Below are positions 18,819 through 27,065 of a stretch of DNA of 64,000 nt, one piece after another. The stretch spans positions 1-64,000 of the forward strand of contig CAJUNC010000004.1 in the NCBI GenBank assembly GCA_910587695.1, read 5' to 3'. The DNA is from an uncultured Lactobacillus sp. GTDB taxonomy: Bacteria; Bacillota; Bacilli; Lactobacillales; Lactobacillaceae. A model generated the notes under the pieces. The model worked only from the letters and a program-made list of their open reading frames with translations. It ran no database searches and was not told where the DNA came from. The position numbers and the translations under genes were made by a program. Each line of letters starts with the position of its first letter. The stretch's first letter is position 1.

Positions 18819-19964
18819 TTATCGACTAAAATCCTGTGGCCGATCAGTCACCTGCCCAAAGTGGTAGGCGATCGCATCTAAGATCCGTCGACTAGCTTGC
18901 CCATCACCATATGGATTTTTAGCTTGGGCCATTTGTTGATACTGTGTTTCATCTTCTAGCAATGCCGTCATTTCCTGCTTGACATTTTCGTATTTAGTTC
19001 CGACTAATTTGAGCGTTCCGGCCGCGATCCCCTCTGGACGTTCGGTCGTATCGCGCAAGACTAAAACAGGCTTGCCCAATGACGGAGCTTCTTCTTGGAC
19101 CCCACCAGAATCACTCATGATAAAATGACTCCGTGCTGCCAAATTGTGAAAATCAACAACATCTAACGGTGCGATCAAATGGACCCGATCAACACCATCA
19201 AACGCAGTATGGGCTAGTTTTTGCACAGTGGGACTGAGATGGACGGGATAAATGATCTCGGTATCAGGATGCTCAGCCACAACATCTTTCATCGCTTTAA
19301 AGACTTGTTCCATCGGTTCACCTTGGTTTTCCCGACGATGCATCGTTACTAAAATAACTTTTTTAGAAAAATCAACTTTTTCCAAGATATCATGATGATA
19401 ATCCTGGGCGACAGTTTGTTTTAAGGCATCGATCGCCGTATTTCCCGTCACATAAACTTGGTCTACGGGATGATTTTCTTGTAATAAGTTTTCTTTACTT
19501 TGCAAAGTCGGTGCAAAATACAGATCGCTCAAAACATCGGTCAACTGCCGATTCATCTCTTCGGGATAAGGTGAGTACTTGTTCCAAGTCCGTAGACCTG
19601 CTTCAACATGACCGATCGCAGTTTTATTGTAAAAAGCCGCTAAACTAGCAGCAAAGGTCGTTGTCGTATCACCATGAACTAAAATAATATCCGGTTTTTC
19701 TGCTTGGATCACTTGATCTAAACGATTCATCACATTGGTTGTGATCGTTGTGATCGTCTGATTTGGCTGCATCACATCAAGATCATGATCAGGTGTGATC
19801 TCAAAAATCTCGAGCACTTGATCTAGCATTTCACGGTGTTGAGCTGTCACAGTGACAACAGTCTCAAATTCAGCCGCACGTTTTTTTAATTCCAAAATCA
19901 ATGGTGCCATCTTGATCGCTTCTGGACGAGTTCCAAAAATCAGCATCACTTTAAGCTTTTTCAC
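18819..19964 (-). CDS. wecB: UDP-N-acetylglucosamine 2-epimerase (non-hydrolysing)
   Basis: This enzyme interconverts UDP-GlcNAc and UDP-ManNAc, the precursor for wall teichoic acid linkage units and some surface polysaccharides. Motifs include IFGTRPEAIKMAPL near the N-terminus, HGDTTTTFAASLAAF near 95, GHVEAGLRTWNKYSPYPEEMNRQ near 118, and SDSGGVQEEAPSLGKPVLVLRD near 285. I prefer GTG at 19964 (381 residues), because AGGAAG (19978-19973) is 8 bp upstream. The GTG at 19973 and ATG at 19970 are too close to it. In Bacillus the same gene is called mnaA. Confidence 0.95.
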   Translation of the reverse strand: MKKLKVMLIFGTRPEAIKMAPLILELKKRAAEFETVVTVTAQHREMLDQVLEIFEITPDHDLDVMQPNQTITTITTNVMNRLDQVIQAEKPDIILVHGDTTTTFAASLAAFYNKTAIGHVEAGLRTWNKYSPYPEEMNRQLTDVLSDLYFAPTLQSKENLLQENHPVDQVYVTGNTAIDALKQTVAQDYHHDILEKVDFSKKVILVTMHRRENQGEPMEQVFKAMKDVVAEHPDTEIIYPVHLSPTVQKLAHTAFDGVDRVHLIAPLDVVDFHNLAARSHFIMSDSGGVQEEAPSLGKPVLVLRDTTERPEGIAAGTLKLVGTKYENVKQEMTALLEDETQYQQMAQAKNPYGDGQASRRILDAIAYHFGQVTDRPQDFSR

Positions 19965-20058
19965 GTACATCACTTCCTAAAAGTTTTGTATTTCATCTTA
20001 TTATAACAATAGTTAAGCTCAAACAAAAATTTAATTGTACCTTAATTCAAGCTACTTA

Positions 20059-20067
20059 TGGTATTAT
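20059..20067 (+). promoter_or_regulatory. Extended -10 promoter of the M29 aminopeptidase gene
   Basis: TGGTATTAT forms an extended -10 box 26 bp before the start codon. A TTGTAC lies 21 bp upstream, too far to act as a normal -35. Confidence 0.5.
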
Positions 20068-20092
20068 AGATAAAAAATAAGGAGGAAATTTT

Positions 20093-21328
20093 ATGACCAT
20101 TGCAAATTTCGAACATAAACTTGCCCAATATGCTCACTTGATCATAAAAACGGGAGTCAACATTCAACCTGGACAAACTGTTGTCCTATATATCTCAGTA
20201 ACTCAACAGCAATTAGCACATTTGATCGTCAAAGAGGCTTACGCTGCCGGAGCAAATGAAGTTATCGTTAAATGGAATGATACCTTCACTAGCCGCCAAT
20301 TTTTGGCCCACGCTTCAGAAGAACGCCTAGAAAACATTCCCGCATATGTAAGTGCTGAAGCAGATTATATCGTTGATAAGCATGCCGCACGAATCTCAGT
20401 GATCTCCGAAGATCCCGATGCCTTTAGTGGGATCGATACCAAACGGATCGCTAAAAACCAGGCTGCTATGGGAAAAGCCCTTTTAAATGTACGTAAAGCG
20501 ACCCAAAACAACGATCTTACATGGACTGTCGTTGCTGCTTCAGACGTAGCTTGGGCTAAAAAAGTTTTCCCTGACCTAAGCGATACAAAAGCTGTCGATC
20601 GGCTGTGGGAGGAGATCTTTAAAACTTGTCGGATCGACCAAAAAGACCCGATCAAAGCTTGGCAAGAACACGATCAAACCTTGCGTAATAAGGCAAAATG
20701 GCTCAACGATGAACAATTTGTAGCCCTCCACTACACTTCACCTAAGACCGACTTAACTATTGGATTACCTAAAAACCATATTTGGGAAGGGGCTGGTAGC
20801 TTTAGTGGCGATGGGATCGAATTTATGGCTAATATGCCAACCGAAGAAGTCTTCACCGCGGCTGATAAAGACCGAATCGACGGATATGTCACTTCGACTA
20901 AACCACTTAGCTACGCAGGCAATATCTTAGAAGACATCAAGTTCACCTTTAAGGCTGGCCATGTAACTAAGATCGAAGCTAGATCAGGACAAGATATCTT
21001 AGAGCATTTGATCAAAACGGATGCTGGAGCTAGCTCACTTGGCGAAGTAGCGCTTGTTCCCGACCCCTCACCGATCTCACGTTCAGGGATCGTTTTTTTC
21101 AACACTTTATTTGATGAAAACGCCAGCAACCACTTAGCGTTGGGAAGCGCCTATCCTTTCAGTATCCAAGATGGAACTACGATGGATGATGAAGCTTTAG
21201 CAGCCGCTGGACTAAATCTCAGCCAGATCCACGTTGATTTCATGATGGGCTCAGCCGACATGAATATTGACGGCATCCGCGCTGATGGTACAAAAGCTCC
21301 GATCTTTAGAAACGGTGACTGGGCTTGA
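20093..21328 (+). CDS. pepS: M29 family aminopeptidase (PepS/AmpS type)
   Basis: This 411-residue cytosolic metallopeptidase removes N-terminal residues from peptides. The start (ANFEHKLAQYAHLIIKTGVNIQPGQ) and the metal-binding parts are typical: PTEEVFTAADKDRIDGYV near 247, GASSLGEVALVP near 312, FNTLFDENASNHLALGSAY near 334 and HVDFMMGS near 377. A strong AAGGAGG site precedes the ATG. It is one of several peptide-degrading enzymes in the window, together with the S8 protease, Map and the C69 dipeptidase. Confidence 0.94.
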   Translation: MTIANFEHKLAQYAHLIIKTGVNIQPGQTVVLYISVTQQQLAHLIVKEAYAAGANEVIVKWNDTFTSRQFLAHASEERLENIPAYVSAEADYIVDKHAARISVISEDPDAFSGIDTKRIAKNQAAMGKALLNVRKATQNNDLTWTVVAASDVAWAKKVFPDLSDTKAVDRLWEEIFKTCRIDQKDPIKAWQEHDQTLRNKAKWLNDEQFVALHYTSPKTDLTIGLPKNHIWEGAGSFSGDGIEFMANMPTEEVFTAADKDRIDGYVTSTKPLSYAGNILEDIKFTFKAGHVTKIEARSGQDILEHLIKTDAGASSLGEVALVPDPSPISRSGIVFFNTLFDENASNHLALGSAYPFSIQDGTTMDDEALAAAGLNLSQIHVDFMMGSADMNIDGIRADGTKAPIFRNGDWA

Positions 21329-21332
21329 TTTC

Positions 21333-21375
21333 AGTACAAAAAAAGGAAGGATCAAAACCTTCCTTTTTTTGTACT
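21333..21375. terminator. Bidirectional terminator, pepS / cytochrome-b5-like gene
   Basis: AGTACAAAAAAAGGAAGG pairs with CCTTCCTTTTTTTGTACT around a 7-nt loop. Confidence 0.9.
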
Positions 21376-21604
21376 ATTTTAGCGTACCGACTTTAGGTAA
21401 TTTGGTTAGGACTGCTTTTTCGTGGGGTGCATGTGTGATCACAGCACTAAGGTCGTTACCAGCTGTATTCCCGTGGTGCTTGCCACCCTTCCAAGCAGGC
21501 ACTGCAGTAACATCATAGACAACACCATCGATCGCAACATAAGCCGGACGTCCATCTTGCCCATCATATTGTGCTAACTGTGTTAAATCAAATTCTTTTT
21601 CCAT
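21374..21604 (-). CDS. Cytochrome b5-like heme/steroid-binding domain mini-protein
   Basis: This 76-residue protein is a single cytochrome b5-like domain. Landmarks are FDLTQLAQYDG, PAYVAIDGVVYDVTAVPAW (18-38), GGKHHGNTAG (near 40) where eukaryotic b5 has HPGG, and APHEKAVL near 60. The His residues of the HH and APH segments are candidate heme ligands. There is no membrane anchor or fused reductase. Short stand-alone forms occur in anaerobes and lactobacilli, with unknown electron partners. The start is ATG behind GGAGGGAT. It is interesting next to an organism-level heme-efflux operon at 29 kb. Confidence 0.85.
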   Translation of the reverse strand: MEKEFDLTQLAQYDGQDGRPAYVAIDGVVYDVTAVPAWKGGKHHGNTAGNDLSAVITHAPHEKAVLTKLPKVGTLK

Positions 21605-21686
21605 ACAGATCCCTCCAATTAATAATTAGCTCTTTTATCCTAACACTACCATATTGCGCCTTATAAACCAAATAAATTGTTTTATC

Positions 21687-21869
21687 TTACCCTAATAAGA
21701 CTACGCGAATCAAAAGATATCCTCCGACCATCAGTGCCAAAACACCAATGACAAATAAGATAACTTTCATTATGATCGACTCTTTTTCGTGCATATTGAC
21801 CGCACTGATGATCATCAACAATCCAAACAAACATACCAACAGAATAATTAGCGTTGTTGAAAGCCGCAT
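21687..21869 (-). CDS. Small two-helix membrane protein, function unknown
   Basis: This 60-residue protein has two hydrophobic segments (about 6-24 and 33-57) joined by a charged turn (NMHEKES). A very good ribosome site (GAGGTGAGGAT) precedes the ATG, which supports a real gene. I recognise no family. It lies between the cytochrome-b5-like gene and the Apf-like gene, all on the same strand. Confidence 0.65.
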   Translation of the reverse strand: MRLSTTLIILLVCLFGLLMIISAVNMHEKESIIMKVILFVIGVLALMVGGYLLIRVVLLG

Positions 21870-21974
21870 ATCCTCACCTCAAGTTACTAAATATTTCATC
21901 ATTTAAGATTATAATACTTTCCTTGTCGATTTTCATGAAAATTAAGCTCATTTAGTGAAACTTTAAAAATAACA

Positions 21975-22004
21975 CAAAAAGACTAGGGCGACCCTAGTCT
22001 TTTA
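21975..22004 (-). terminator. Terminator after the Apf-like gene
   Basis: AAAAGACTAGGG pairs with CCCTAGTCTTTT around a 3-nt loop, just downstream of the stop at 22025. Confidence 0.9.
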
Positions 22005-22024
22005 AAATTTATAATTGTTTTATC

Positions 22025-22738
22025 TTAGTACCAACCGTTTTGTAACCAGTGTTGTTTAGCATTTGTCCAAGAACCATAACGTGAAGATACGTAGTTGTTA
22101 GCAACACGTTCTTGGTTTTCTGCTGAGTAGTCACCGTTCAAGTATGAAGCTGATAATTGGTATTTACCGATGTATTGACCGTTTGTTACCGTGTAAGAAC
22201 CACCGGATTCTTTACCTGCGATCCATTCACGAACGGCTGCTTCGTCACCGTTACCTGTTGTATTTGTTGTTTGTTGTGGAGTAGCTGTGTAGCTTTGACC
22301 TTGAGCTGCTTGTTGAACTGCAGCTGCTTGGGCTGCTTGTTGTGCTGCAGCTTGAGCTTGAGCGGCTGCTTGAGCTTGGGCTTGCGCAGCTTGTTGTGCT
22401 TCAACTGCCGCTTGAGCTTGGGCTTGAGCCACTTGTTGAGCTTGGTCAGCTTGTGTTGTTTGTGTTGTTTGTGCTGGTTGAGTAGCTACAACTGGAGCTT
22501 GTTCAACTGTTTGTGCTTGACCGTTAACTTCGATCTTTTGACCTGGGAAGATCAAGTTGATGTTTTCTAAGTTGTTTAATTGTTGAAGAGCTTCAACTGT
22601 TGTGTTATTACGTAATGCGATGTGTGAAAGTGTATCACCTGCATTAACTGTTACTGTATCTGCATTTGCAACAGCTGCTGTAGCAGCAGTAAAACCTACG
22701 ACTGTTGCGGCTGATAATAAAACCTTATTTAAATTCAT
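22025..22738 (-). CDS. Secreted LysM protein with Apf/transglycosylase-like C-terminus
   Basis: This 237-residue exported protein has a signal peptide (1-26, ending AAVANA). One LysM follows (about 27-72: DTVTVNAGDTLSHIALRN). A low-complexity Gln/Ala linker comes next (about 80-155) and the last 70 residues form an Apf-like domain (AAVREWIAGKESGGSYTV, IGKYQLSASYL, WLQNGWY). The Glu in GKESGGSY is the candidate catalytic residue of a lytic transglycosylase-like fold. Homologues of this build (aggregation-promoting factors, Sep-type proteins) help shape the wall and are highly expressed. It is monocistronic, with a long upstream region full of palindromes. Confidence 0.88.
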   Translation of the reverse strand: MNLNKVLLSAATVVGFTAATAAVANADTVTVNAGDTLSHIALRNNTTVEALQQLNNLENINLIFPGQKIEVNGQAQTVEQAPVVATQPAQTTQTTQADQAQQVAQAQAQAAVEAQQAAQAQAQAAAQAQAAAQQAAQAAAVQQAAQGQSYTATPQQTTNTTGNGDEAAVREWIAGKESGGSYTVTNGQYIGKYQLSASYLNGDYSAENQERVANNYVSSRYGSWTNAKQHWLQNGWY

Positions 22739-22923
22739 AAAATATATTCACTCCTGTAAAATTCTTCTACTTATATGTCTTTAAATTCAATTATTTACTT
22801 TTCTGATAACATCCAAAGCTCAAAGCTTTTTAGCTCCTTGCGAGCTAACAATGAATAGTATACGGATTGATTGTGACATTAAAGTACCAAAATCTTTACC
22901 TAAAGCGCGAGTTATGTAATATT

Positions 22924-22954
22924 TGTTACATTTCGTAATATTTAGTAACAAAAC
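22924..22954. repeat. Inverted repeat 1 upstream of the Apf-like gene
   Basis: TTTGTTAC (22924-22931), 15 bp, then GTAACAAA (22947-22954). The arm sequence is shared with the repeat at 23147-23174, so both may bind the same dimeric regulator. WalR-type sites were considered, but the halves here face each other rather than repeat directly. Confidence 0.5.
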
Positions 22955-23052
22955 TTTTGTACTAAAATTCTATCGGTCTAAACTAAAGCCCGTAATAACG
23001 CCATTCTTACCTTTTATAAGTTTTATGACAAAAAAAGCCACTTTCTTACCAA

Positions 23053-23106
23053 TTTTGACCAAATTTTTTTGAAAAAATTCGAAAAAAATTTTTTCAGTGG
23101 TCAAAA
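23053..23106. repeat. Nested AT-rich hairpin
   Basis: Outer arms TTTTGACCA (23053-23061) and TGGTCAAAA (23098-23106) enclose inner arms GAAAAAATT (23071-23079) and AATTTTTTC (23087-23095). Its role is unknown. Confidence 0.5.
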
Positions 23107-23146
23107 AACGATTATTTTTTCGAAAATTCCGCTTTTTTAGCTGTTC

Positions 23147-23174
23147 TTGTTACATTCATGAAATAGTGTAACAA
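23147..23174. repeat. Inverted repeat 2 upstream of the Apf-like gene
   Basis: TTGTTAC (23147-23153), 14 bp, then GTAACAA (23168-23174). It matches the arms of the repeat about 220 bp away. Confidence 0.5.
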
Positions 23175-23273
23175 CTTTGGCAAACGTAAGTTCGTATTTT
23201 TGGGCTACCTTTTACCTTGATTTCCACTCGTTACCAAATATTTATGACAAAAATGCGTCATTTAGCGCAAAAT

Positions 23274-23312
23274 ATAAAAAAAACAGGTAGTGGTCTGCTC
23301 CACTGCCTGCTT
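23274..23312 (-). terminator. Terminator after the TVP38-family gene
   Basis: On the minus strand CAGGCAGTGG pairs with CCACTACCTG (one mismatch), with a run of eight T after it. Confidence 0.8.
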
Positions 23313-23326
23313 TTTACTACTACACA

Positions 23327-24034
23327 TCAATTAGTTTTTTTAGCATCGTGCTTTTTACGATAGAAAGTAACGCCACCCACTACCAGTAAAATAATACACA
23401 AAGCACTGACGATCAACCGTAGATCGTTTCCCTTAAAAATAGCATCCCCGCCAAAAGCATATAAAAATGAGGTCGGGAGAACACCGATCACGATACATAA
23501 GAACTGCTTTTTAAAATCCATCTTCAGGCGAACACCCATATAATTGACTAAAAACGATGGGATGATCGGGATCATATAACCCAGGATCAACGCAACCATT
23601 TTGTTCTTAAAATGAGCCAAGCGCTCTAAGATCCGATTAGGGTGCTTAGTTTCTTTACTAAAATCATGTTCTTCATCAAACTTAGTAAAAAAGCCAGCTA
23701 CTAGTGCATTTCCTAGTGAATTACCTGTAATATTCATCAATAATCCGATAACCGGCCCAAAACAAACACCATTAAAAATACAGATAACTGAACTGGAAAG
23801 TGCTGGCACAGCCGAAGTGATCGCCGTAAGTAAGATCAACAATAATGCATCTTTAGGACCACGGTCACGAAAGGTATGCATCAAAACGCTCTTATCATGT
23901 TTAGGATCTAAAAATTGTAAATACTGCGTTTCATTATTTTTAAAAATAACATAGATCAGTACTGCTGCCAAAATGATACCTAAACCACTTAAACAATATA
24001 ATAATTTACGATGTCTAATGTGTAACTCAGTCAT
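23327..24034 (-). CDS. TVP38/TMEM64 (DedA-like) family membrane protein
   Basis: This 235-residue protein has about five hydrophobic segments. The VTT-domain pattern is visible: FGPVIGLLMNITGNSLGNALVAGFF (near 93-117), then the LERLAHFKNKMVALILGYMIPIIPSFLVNYMGV stretch, split here only for description. Members are linked to lipid scrambling or general envelope maintenance. No substrate can be assigned. The start is ATG behind GGGGAAG. The gene stands alone. Confidence 0.85.
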   Translation of the reverse strand: MTELHIRHRKLLYCLSGLGIILAAVLIYVIFKNNETQYLQFLDPKHDKSVLMHTFRDRGPKDALLLILLTAITSAVPALSSSVICIFNGVCFGPVIGLLMNITGNSLGNALVAGFFTKFDEEHDFSKETKHPNRILERLAHFKNKMVALILGYMIPIIPSFLVNYMGVRLKMDFKKQFLCIVIGVLPTSFLYAFGGDAIFKGNDLRLIVSALCIILLVVGGVTFYRKKHDAKKTN

Positions 24035-24260
24035 CTCGCTTCCCCTACCTTATCTTTCTTTAGTTTAAGTTTAACAATTAATTTAAGAAAGTTCCAGTTA
24101 CTCAAAATATCTATCTAGTATAACCTACATATTATAGGTAGAAACTTGCAAAAATATTTTTCCTATACCACTAAATATTACCTCTGAAACAACATCTAAA
24201 ATAATATAGTTATACTTGTAACTACCCTCATCTAAAGGGTGTATATCGATTTTTTTAGAT

Positions 24261-24289
24261 TTGTACTAACTATTATCCCTCTATATAAT
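24261..24289 (+). promoter_or_regulatory. Promoter of the frameshifted lipoprotein gene
   Basis: TTGTAC (24261-24266), an exact 17-bp spacer, and TATAAT (24284-24289). The promoter is intact although the gene behind it is broken. Confidence 0.75.
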
Positions 24290-24322
24290 GAAAATACATC
24301 TTAAAAGAAAGTAATTTTTTTA

Positions 24323-24789
24323 ATGAAAAACAAATTTTTCATTGCATTTTTTAGTGTATTTCTCCTTTTTGGTCTAACGGCCTGTTCTAACGATAAAACA
24401 AAGGATACTGCAGGCATCCTCTATTAGCTCCAGCAGCGCTAAAAGCTCAAGTAGTAAAACAAGTTCGACCAGTAAAAACTCACTTTCACGTGCTAGATCA
24501 ACTCAACGGCGAGAATAACGCTTTCAAAGATATTGCGATCGATGAAGGTGAAGATAGTACCGTCATTTACACCTATACTTTTGCTCAACCACAAGATATC
24601 AATCTTGATGATGAAGCTTTAAAACAAGTTTTGATCCCAGAAGTTGAGCCTTTAGTAAATAAAGCTAAAACCATTGCACCTGATGTTAAGATCTTGGTAA
24701 AATATGACAATCCTGATGGTAGCAATCTCGCTACGATCTCGATCACTCAGGCCGATATTGAAGCGGCAAAAGCAACTACACAAGAATAA
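24323..24789 (+). pseudogene. Lipoprotein gene broken by two frameshifts (DUF4854-like domain)
   Basis: ATG 24323 opens a signal peptide with a lipobox (LTAC, Cys at codon 21), then stops at TAG 24425. A Ser/Lys-rich linker typical of lipoproteins (about 24414-24475) continues in the next frame. The folded domain (about 24478-24789, ending AAKATTQE) is in the third. Two indels therefore separate the parts: one near GCAGGCATCC (24410-24419) and one between about 24470 and 24490. The last domain (STVIYTYTFAQPQDI, DVKILVKYDNPDGS) resembles DUF4854 lipoproteins of unknown role. Either this is a recent pseudogene or the read has errors. The promoter upstream is still good. Confidence 0.72.
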
Positions 24790-24814
24790 ATAAACGAGAG
24801 TAAAAAAACCGTAT

Positions 24815-24870
24815 GAAAACAAGGGGCTCGATACGATGCAAACACGCATCATATTGAGCCCCTTGTTTTC
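24815..24870. repeat. Dispersed palindrome, copy A (terminator-like)
   Basis: GAAAACAAGGGGCTCGATACGATGC pairs imperfectly with GCATCATATTGAGCCCCTTGTTTTC. The core CGATGC-loop-GCATCATA is shared with copy B at 37957, while the outer arms differ in a compensating way. It lies between the lipoprotein pseudogene and gdhA. Confidence 0.75.
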
Positions 24871-24921
24871 ACTAGATAACTGCATTTATAGCTCAAATAC
24901 GTATTTGGGCTATTTTTCATA

Positions 24922-26256
24922 TTAATAGATACCTTGTGCTTCCATTGCTGTAGCAACTTTTTTGAAGCCCGCAATATTAGCTCCTAAAACAAAATCATCT
25001 TCAAAACCGTATTCTTTAGCAGCCTGCTTGATATTTTGATAGATCTTTTGCATGATCTCTTTTAATTTTTCATCTGTCTGTTCAAAAGTCCAATTCAAGC
25101 GTTCCGAGTTTTGACTCATTTCTAGCGCTGAAACAGTGACCCCACCCGCATTAGCCGCTTTACCAGGAACAAATAAAACGCCGTGTTCTTGTAAATATTT
25201 TGTCGCTTCTAAGGTCGTTGGCATATTGGCCCCTTCTGCCACAGCTAAGACACCATTTTCGACCAACTGTTTTGCATCAGCCAAATGCAATTCATTTTGT
25301 GTTGCACATGGTAGCGCTACATCAGCTTTAACGCTCCAAACACCGCGTCCCTCATGATATTTAGCCGAAGCACGCTTGGCCACATATTCCGTCAAACGCG
25401 CACGTTTAACTTCTTTTACTTCTTGTAATAAAGCAACATCGATCCCCGCTGGATCATAGACCCAACCGGTCGAATCTGAGCAAGTTACAACTTTAGCACC
25501 AAGTTCTTGAGCCTTCTTGATCGCATAGATCGCCACATTGCCAGCCCCTGAAACAGTTACCGTCTTGCCACGCAAGCTTTGATCATGATCTTTTAACAAC
25601 TCATCGACCAAATACAATAAACCGTAACCTGTCGCTTCTGTTCGGACTAAAGAACCACCATATTCGAGCCCTTTACCTGTCAAGACACCTTCATAAACTC
25701 CCTTTAAGCGCTTATATTGTCCAAAAAGATAGCCGATCTCACGCGCCCCAGTTCCGATATCACCGGCTGGCACGTCCATATCGGCTCCGATATACTTAGC
25801 CAGTTCAGTCATAAAGCTTTGACAAAATGCCATGATCTCGCGGTCTGATCTTCCCTTAGGGTCAAAATCACAACCACCTTTACCACCACCAATTGGTAAG
25901 CCAGTCAAAGCATTTTTAAAGATCTGTTCAAAGCCCAAAAACTTGATGATGCTCAAGTCAACTGAAGGATGCAACCGTAAACCACCCTTATATGGTCCGA
26001 TCGCATTGTTGAATTGAACTCGATATGCATTATTGACTTGTGTCTGGCCTGCATCATCGACCCAAGCGACCCGAAAGAGTATCTGCCGATCGGGTGTCGT
26101 CAAACGTTCCAAAATCGCTTGCTTACGATACTTGTCTTCATCATGTTCGATCACCGGGCGAAGTGACTCTAAAACCTCTTCAACAGCTTGCCTAAACTCG
26201 GCTTGTTCTGGATTTTGCTTTGCTACACGCGCTAAAACTTCATCGACATATCCCAT
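24922..26256 (-). CDS. gdhA: NADP-type glutamate dehydrogenase
   Basis: This enzyme makes glutamate from 2-oxoglutarate and ammonium (or the reverse). The 444-residue length fits the hexameric small-subunit class. Landmarks are the substrate site NAIGPYKGGLRLHPSVD (near 85), the active-site Lys in LPIGGGKGGCDFDPKG (near 122), the DVPAGDIGTGAREIGY segment and the nucleotide fold VSGAGNVAIYA near 235. In lactobacilli GDH supplies 2-oxoglutarate for transamination and aroma formation. It is monocistronic, and divergent from mscL. Confidence 0.96.
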   Translation of the reverse strand: MGYVDEVLARVAKQNPEQAEFRQAVEEVLESLRPVIEHDEDKYRKQAILERLTTPDRQILFRVAWVDDAGQTQVNNAYRVQFNNAIGPYKGGLRLHPSVDLSIIKFLGFEQIFKNALTGLPIGGGKGGCDFDPKGRSDREIMAFCQSFMTELAKYIGADMDVPAGDIGTGAREIGYLFGQYKRLKGVYEGVLTGKGLEYGGSLVRTEATGYGLLYLVDELLKDHDQSLRGKTVTVSGAGNVAIYAIKKAQELGAKVVTCSDSTGWVYDPAGIDVALLQEVKEVKRARLTEYVAKRASAKYHEGRGVWSVKADVALPCATQNELHLADAKQLVENGVLAVAEGANMPTTLEATKYLQEHGVLFVPGKAANAGGVTVSALEMSQNSERLNWTFEQTDEKLKEIMQKIYQNIKQAAKEYGFEDDFVLGANIAGFKKVATAMEAQGIY

Positions 26257-26630
26257 CTCTTATCCCTACTATTAAATAAACGTAGAAAAATACAGTACCT
26301 GTATTTTGAAAGACTTTAATAGCTTTTCCTTTCTTAAAGATCGTAGTTTTTGGTGGCATCTACGTTTGACTTTCTGCTGATCAAATTCTATTTCTAATTT
26401 TAACCTAATGCATATTTAAAATTCAAGTCCTATCCCCCAAATCAAACTCATACTAAAGTTTAAAAACTGCTTGTTATATTTTTGTATCTATAAATAATCT
26501 AACTAGAACAAAAGCTAAATTTTTCAAAAAAACTGAATTTTTTCAAGGCTTTTAGCTTGTTTTATTTAGATATATTAGCTAAACTTAAACTTATCTTGAT
26601 TGCAACCAATTTTCACTGGAGGTGAAATTA
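26257..26630. other. Divergent gdhA/mscL intergenic region
   Basis: About 370 bp of AT-rich sequence with no gene. It contains a nested hairpin at 26507-26561: AACAAAAGCTAAA against TTTAGCTTGTT, with inner A and T runs. I see no clear -35/-10 pair that I would defend. Confidence 0.5.
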
Positions 26631-27008
26631 ATGTTAAAAGAATTTAAGGAATTTATTGGTCGCGGTAATGTTTTAGATTTAGCTGTCGGGGTCATCATCG
26701 GTAGTGCATTTACTGCAATCGTTAACTCGCTTGTTACTAACTTGATCAACCCGTTTATCGGGTTATTCCTCGGTAAGATCGACCTTTCTGACCTTCAGCT
26801 TGCGATCGGCGGAACGACCTTTAAATTTGGGGCCTTCTTGAACGCCGTGATCAACTTTTTGATCATTGCTTTTGTGGTCTTCTTGATCGTCAAAGCTGTC
26901 AATAAAGTTATGCCTAAGAAAGTTGAAGAAGAAGTTGAAGATGATGGTCCTGAACCAGAGATCGAACTTTTATCTGAAATTCGCGATTTATTAAAAGATA
27001 AAAAATAA
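26631..27008 (+). CDS. mscL: Large-conductance mechanosensitive channel
   Basis: MscL is the pentameric emergency valve opened by membrane tension in osmotic downshock. The protein has 125 residues. The N-terminal helix and TM1 are typical (LKEFKEFIGRGNVLDLAVGVIIG), with TM2 near 70-95 (AVINFLIIAFVVFLIVKAVN). A cytoplasmic acidic bundle ends the chain. I choose ATG 26631 because GGAGGTGA lies at the right distance; the in-frame GTG at 26622 is inside that site. A strong hairpin follows that is shared with the next gene. Confidence 0.96.
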   Translation: MLKEFKEFIGRGNVLDLAVGVIIGSAFTAIVNSLVTNLINPFIGLFLGKIDLSDLQLAIGGTTFKFGAFLNAVINFLIIAFVVFLIVKAVNKVMPKKVEEEVEDDGPEPEIELLSEIRDLLKDKK

Positions 27009-27015
27009 GCATTGT

Positions 27016-27065
27016 GCCTCCAAATTAAGGTATACTTATCAAGAACCTTAATTTGGAGGCTTTTT
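27016..27065 (+). terminator. mscL terminator whose 3' arm carries the next gene's ribosome site
   Basis: GCCTCCAAATTAAGGT (27016-27031) pairs perfectly over 16 bp with ACCTTAATTTGGAGGC (27045-27060), followed by TTTTT and directly by the ATG at 27066. The GGAGG at 27055-27059 is both the right arm and the ribosome site of the lipid kinase gene. A TATACT in the loop (27031-27036) could be a -10 box for a transcript lacking the left arm. Confidence 0.8.

Larger units (their letters stand above)
22739..23273. other. Long AT-rich intergenic region upstream of the Apf-like gene
   Basis: About 535 bp hold no credible gene. It contains two similar inverted repeats (22924-22954 and 23147-23174) and a nested AT-rich hairpin (23053-23106), listed separately. 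The length suggests a long 5' leader or a complex promoter for the Apf-like gene. Confidence 0.6.

Noticed and set aside
22924..23174. WalR binding sites (direct TGTWAH repeats)
   Set aside because: The half-sites face each other and are 14-15 bp apart; WalR sites are direct repeats 5 bp apart.
27012..27065. N-terminal extension of the lipid kinase from TTG 27012
   Set aside because: It would be encoded by the terminator hairpin and lacks a ribosome site; the family N-terminus starts at ATG 27066.
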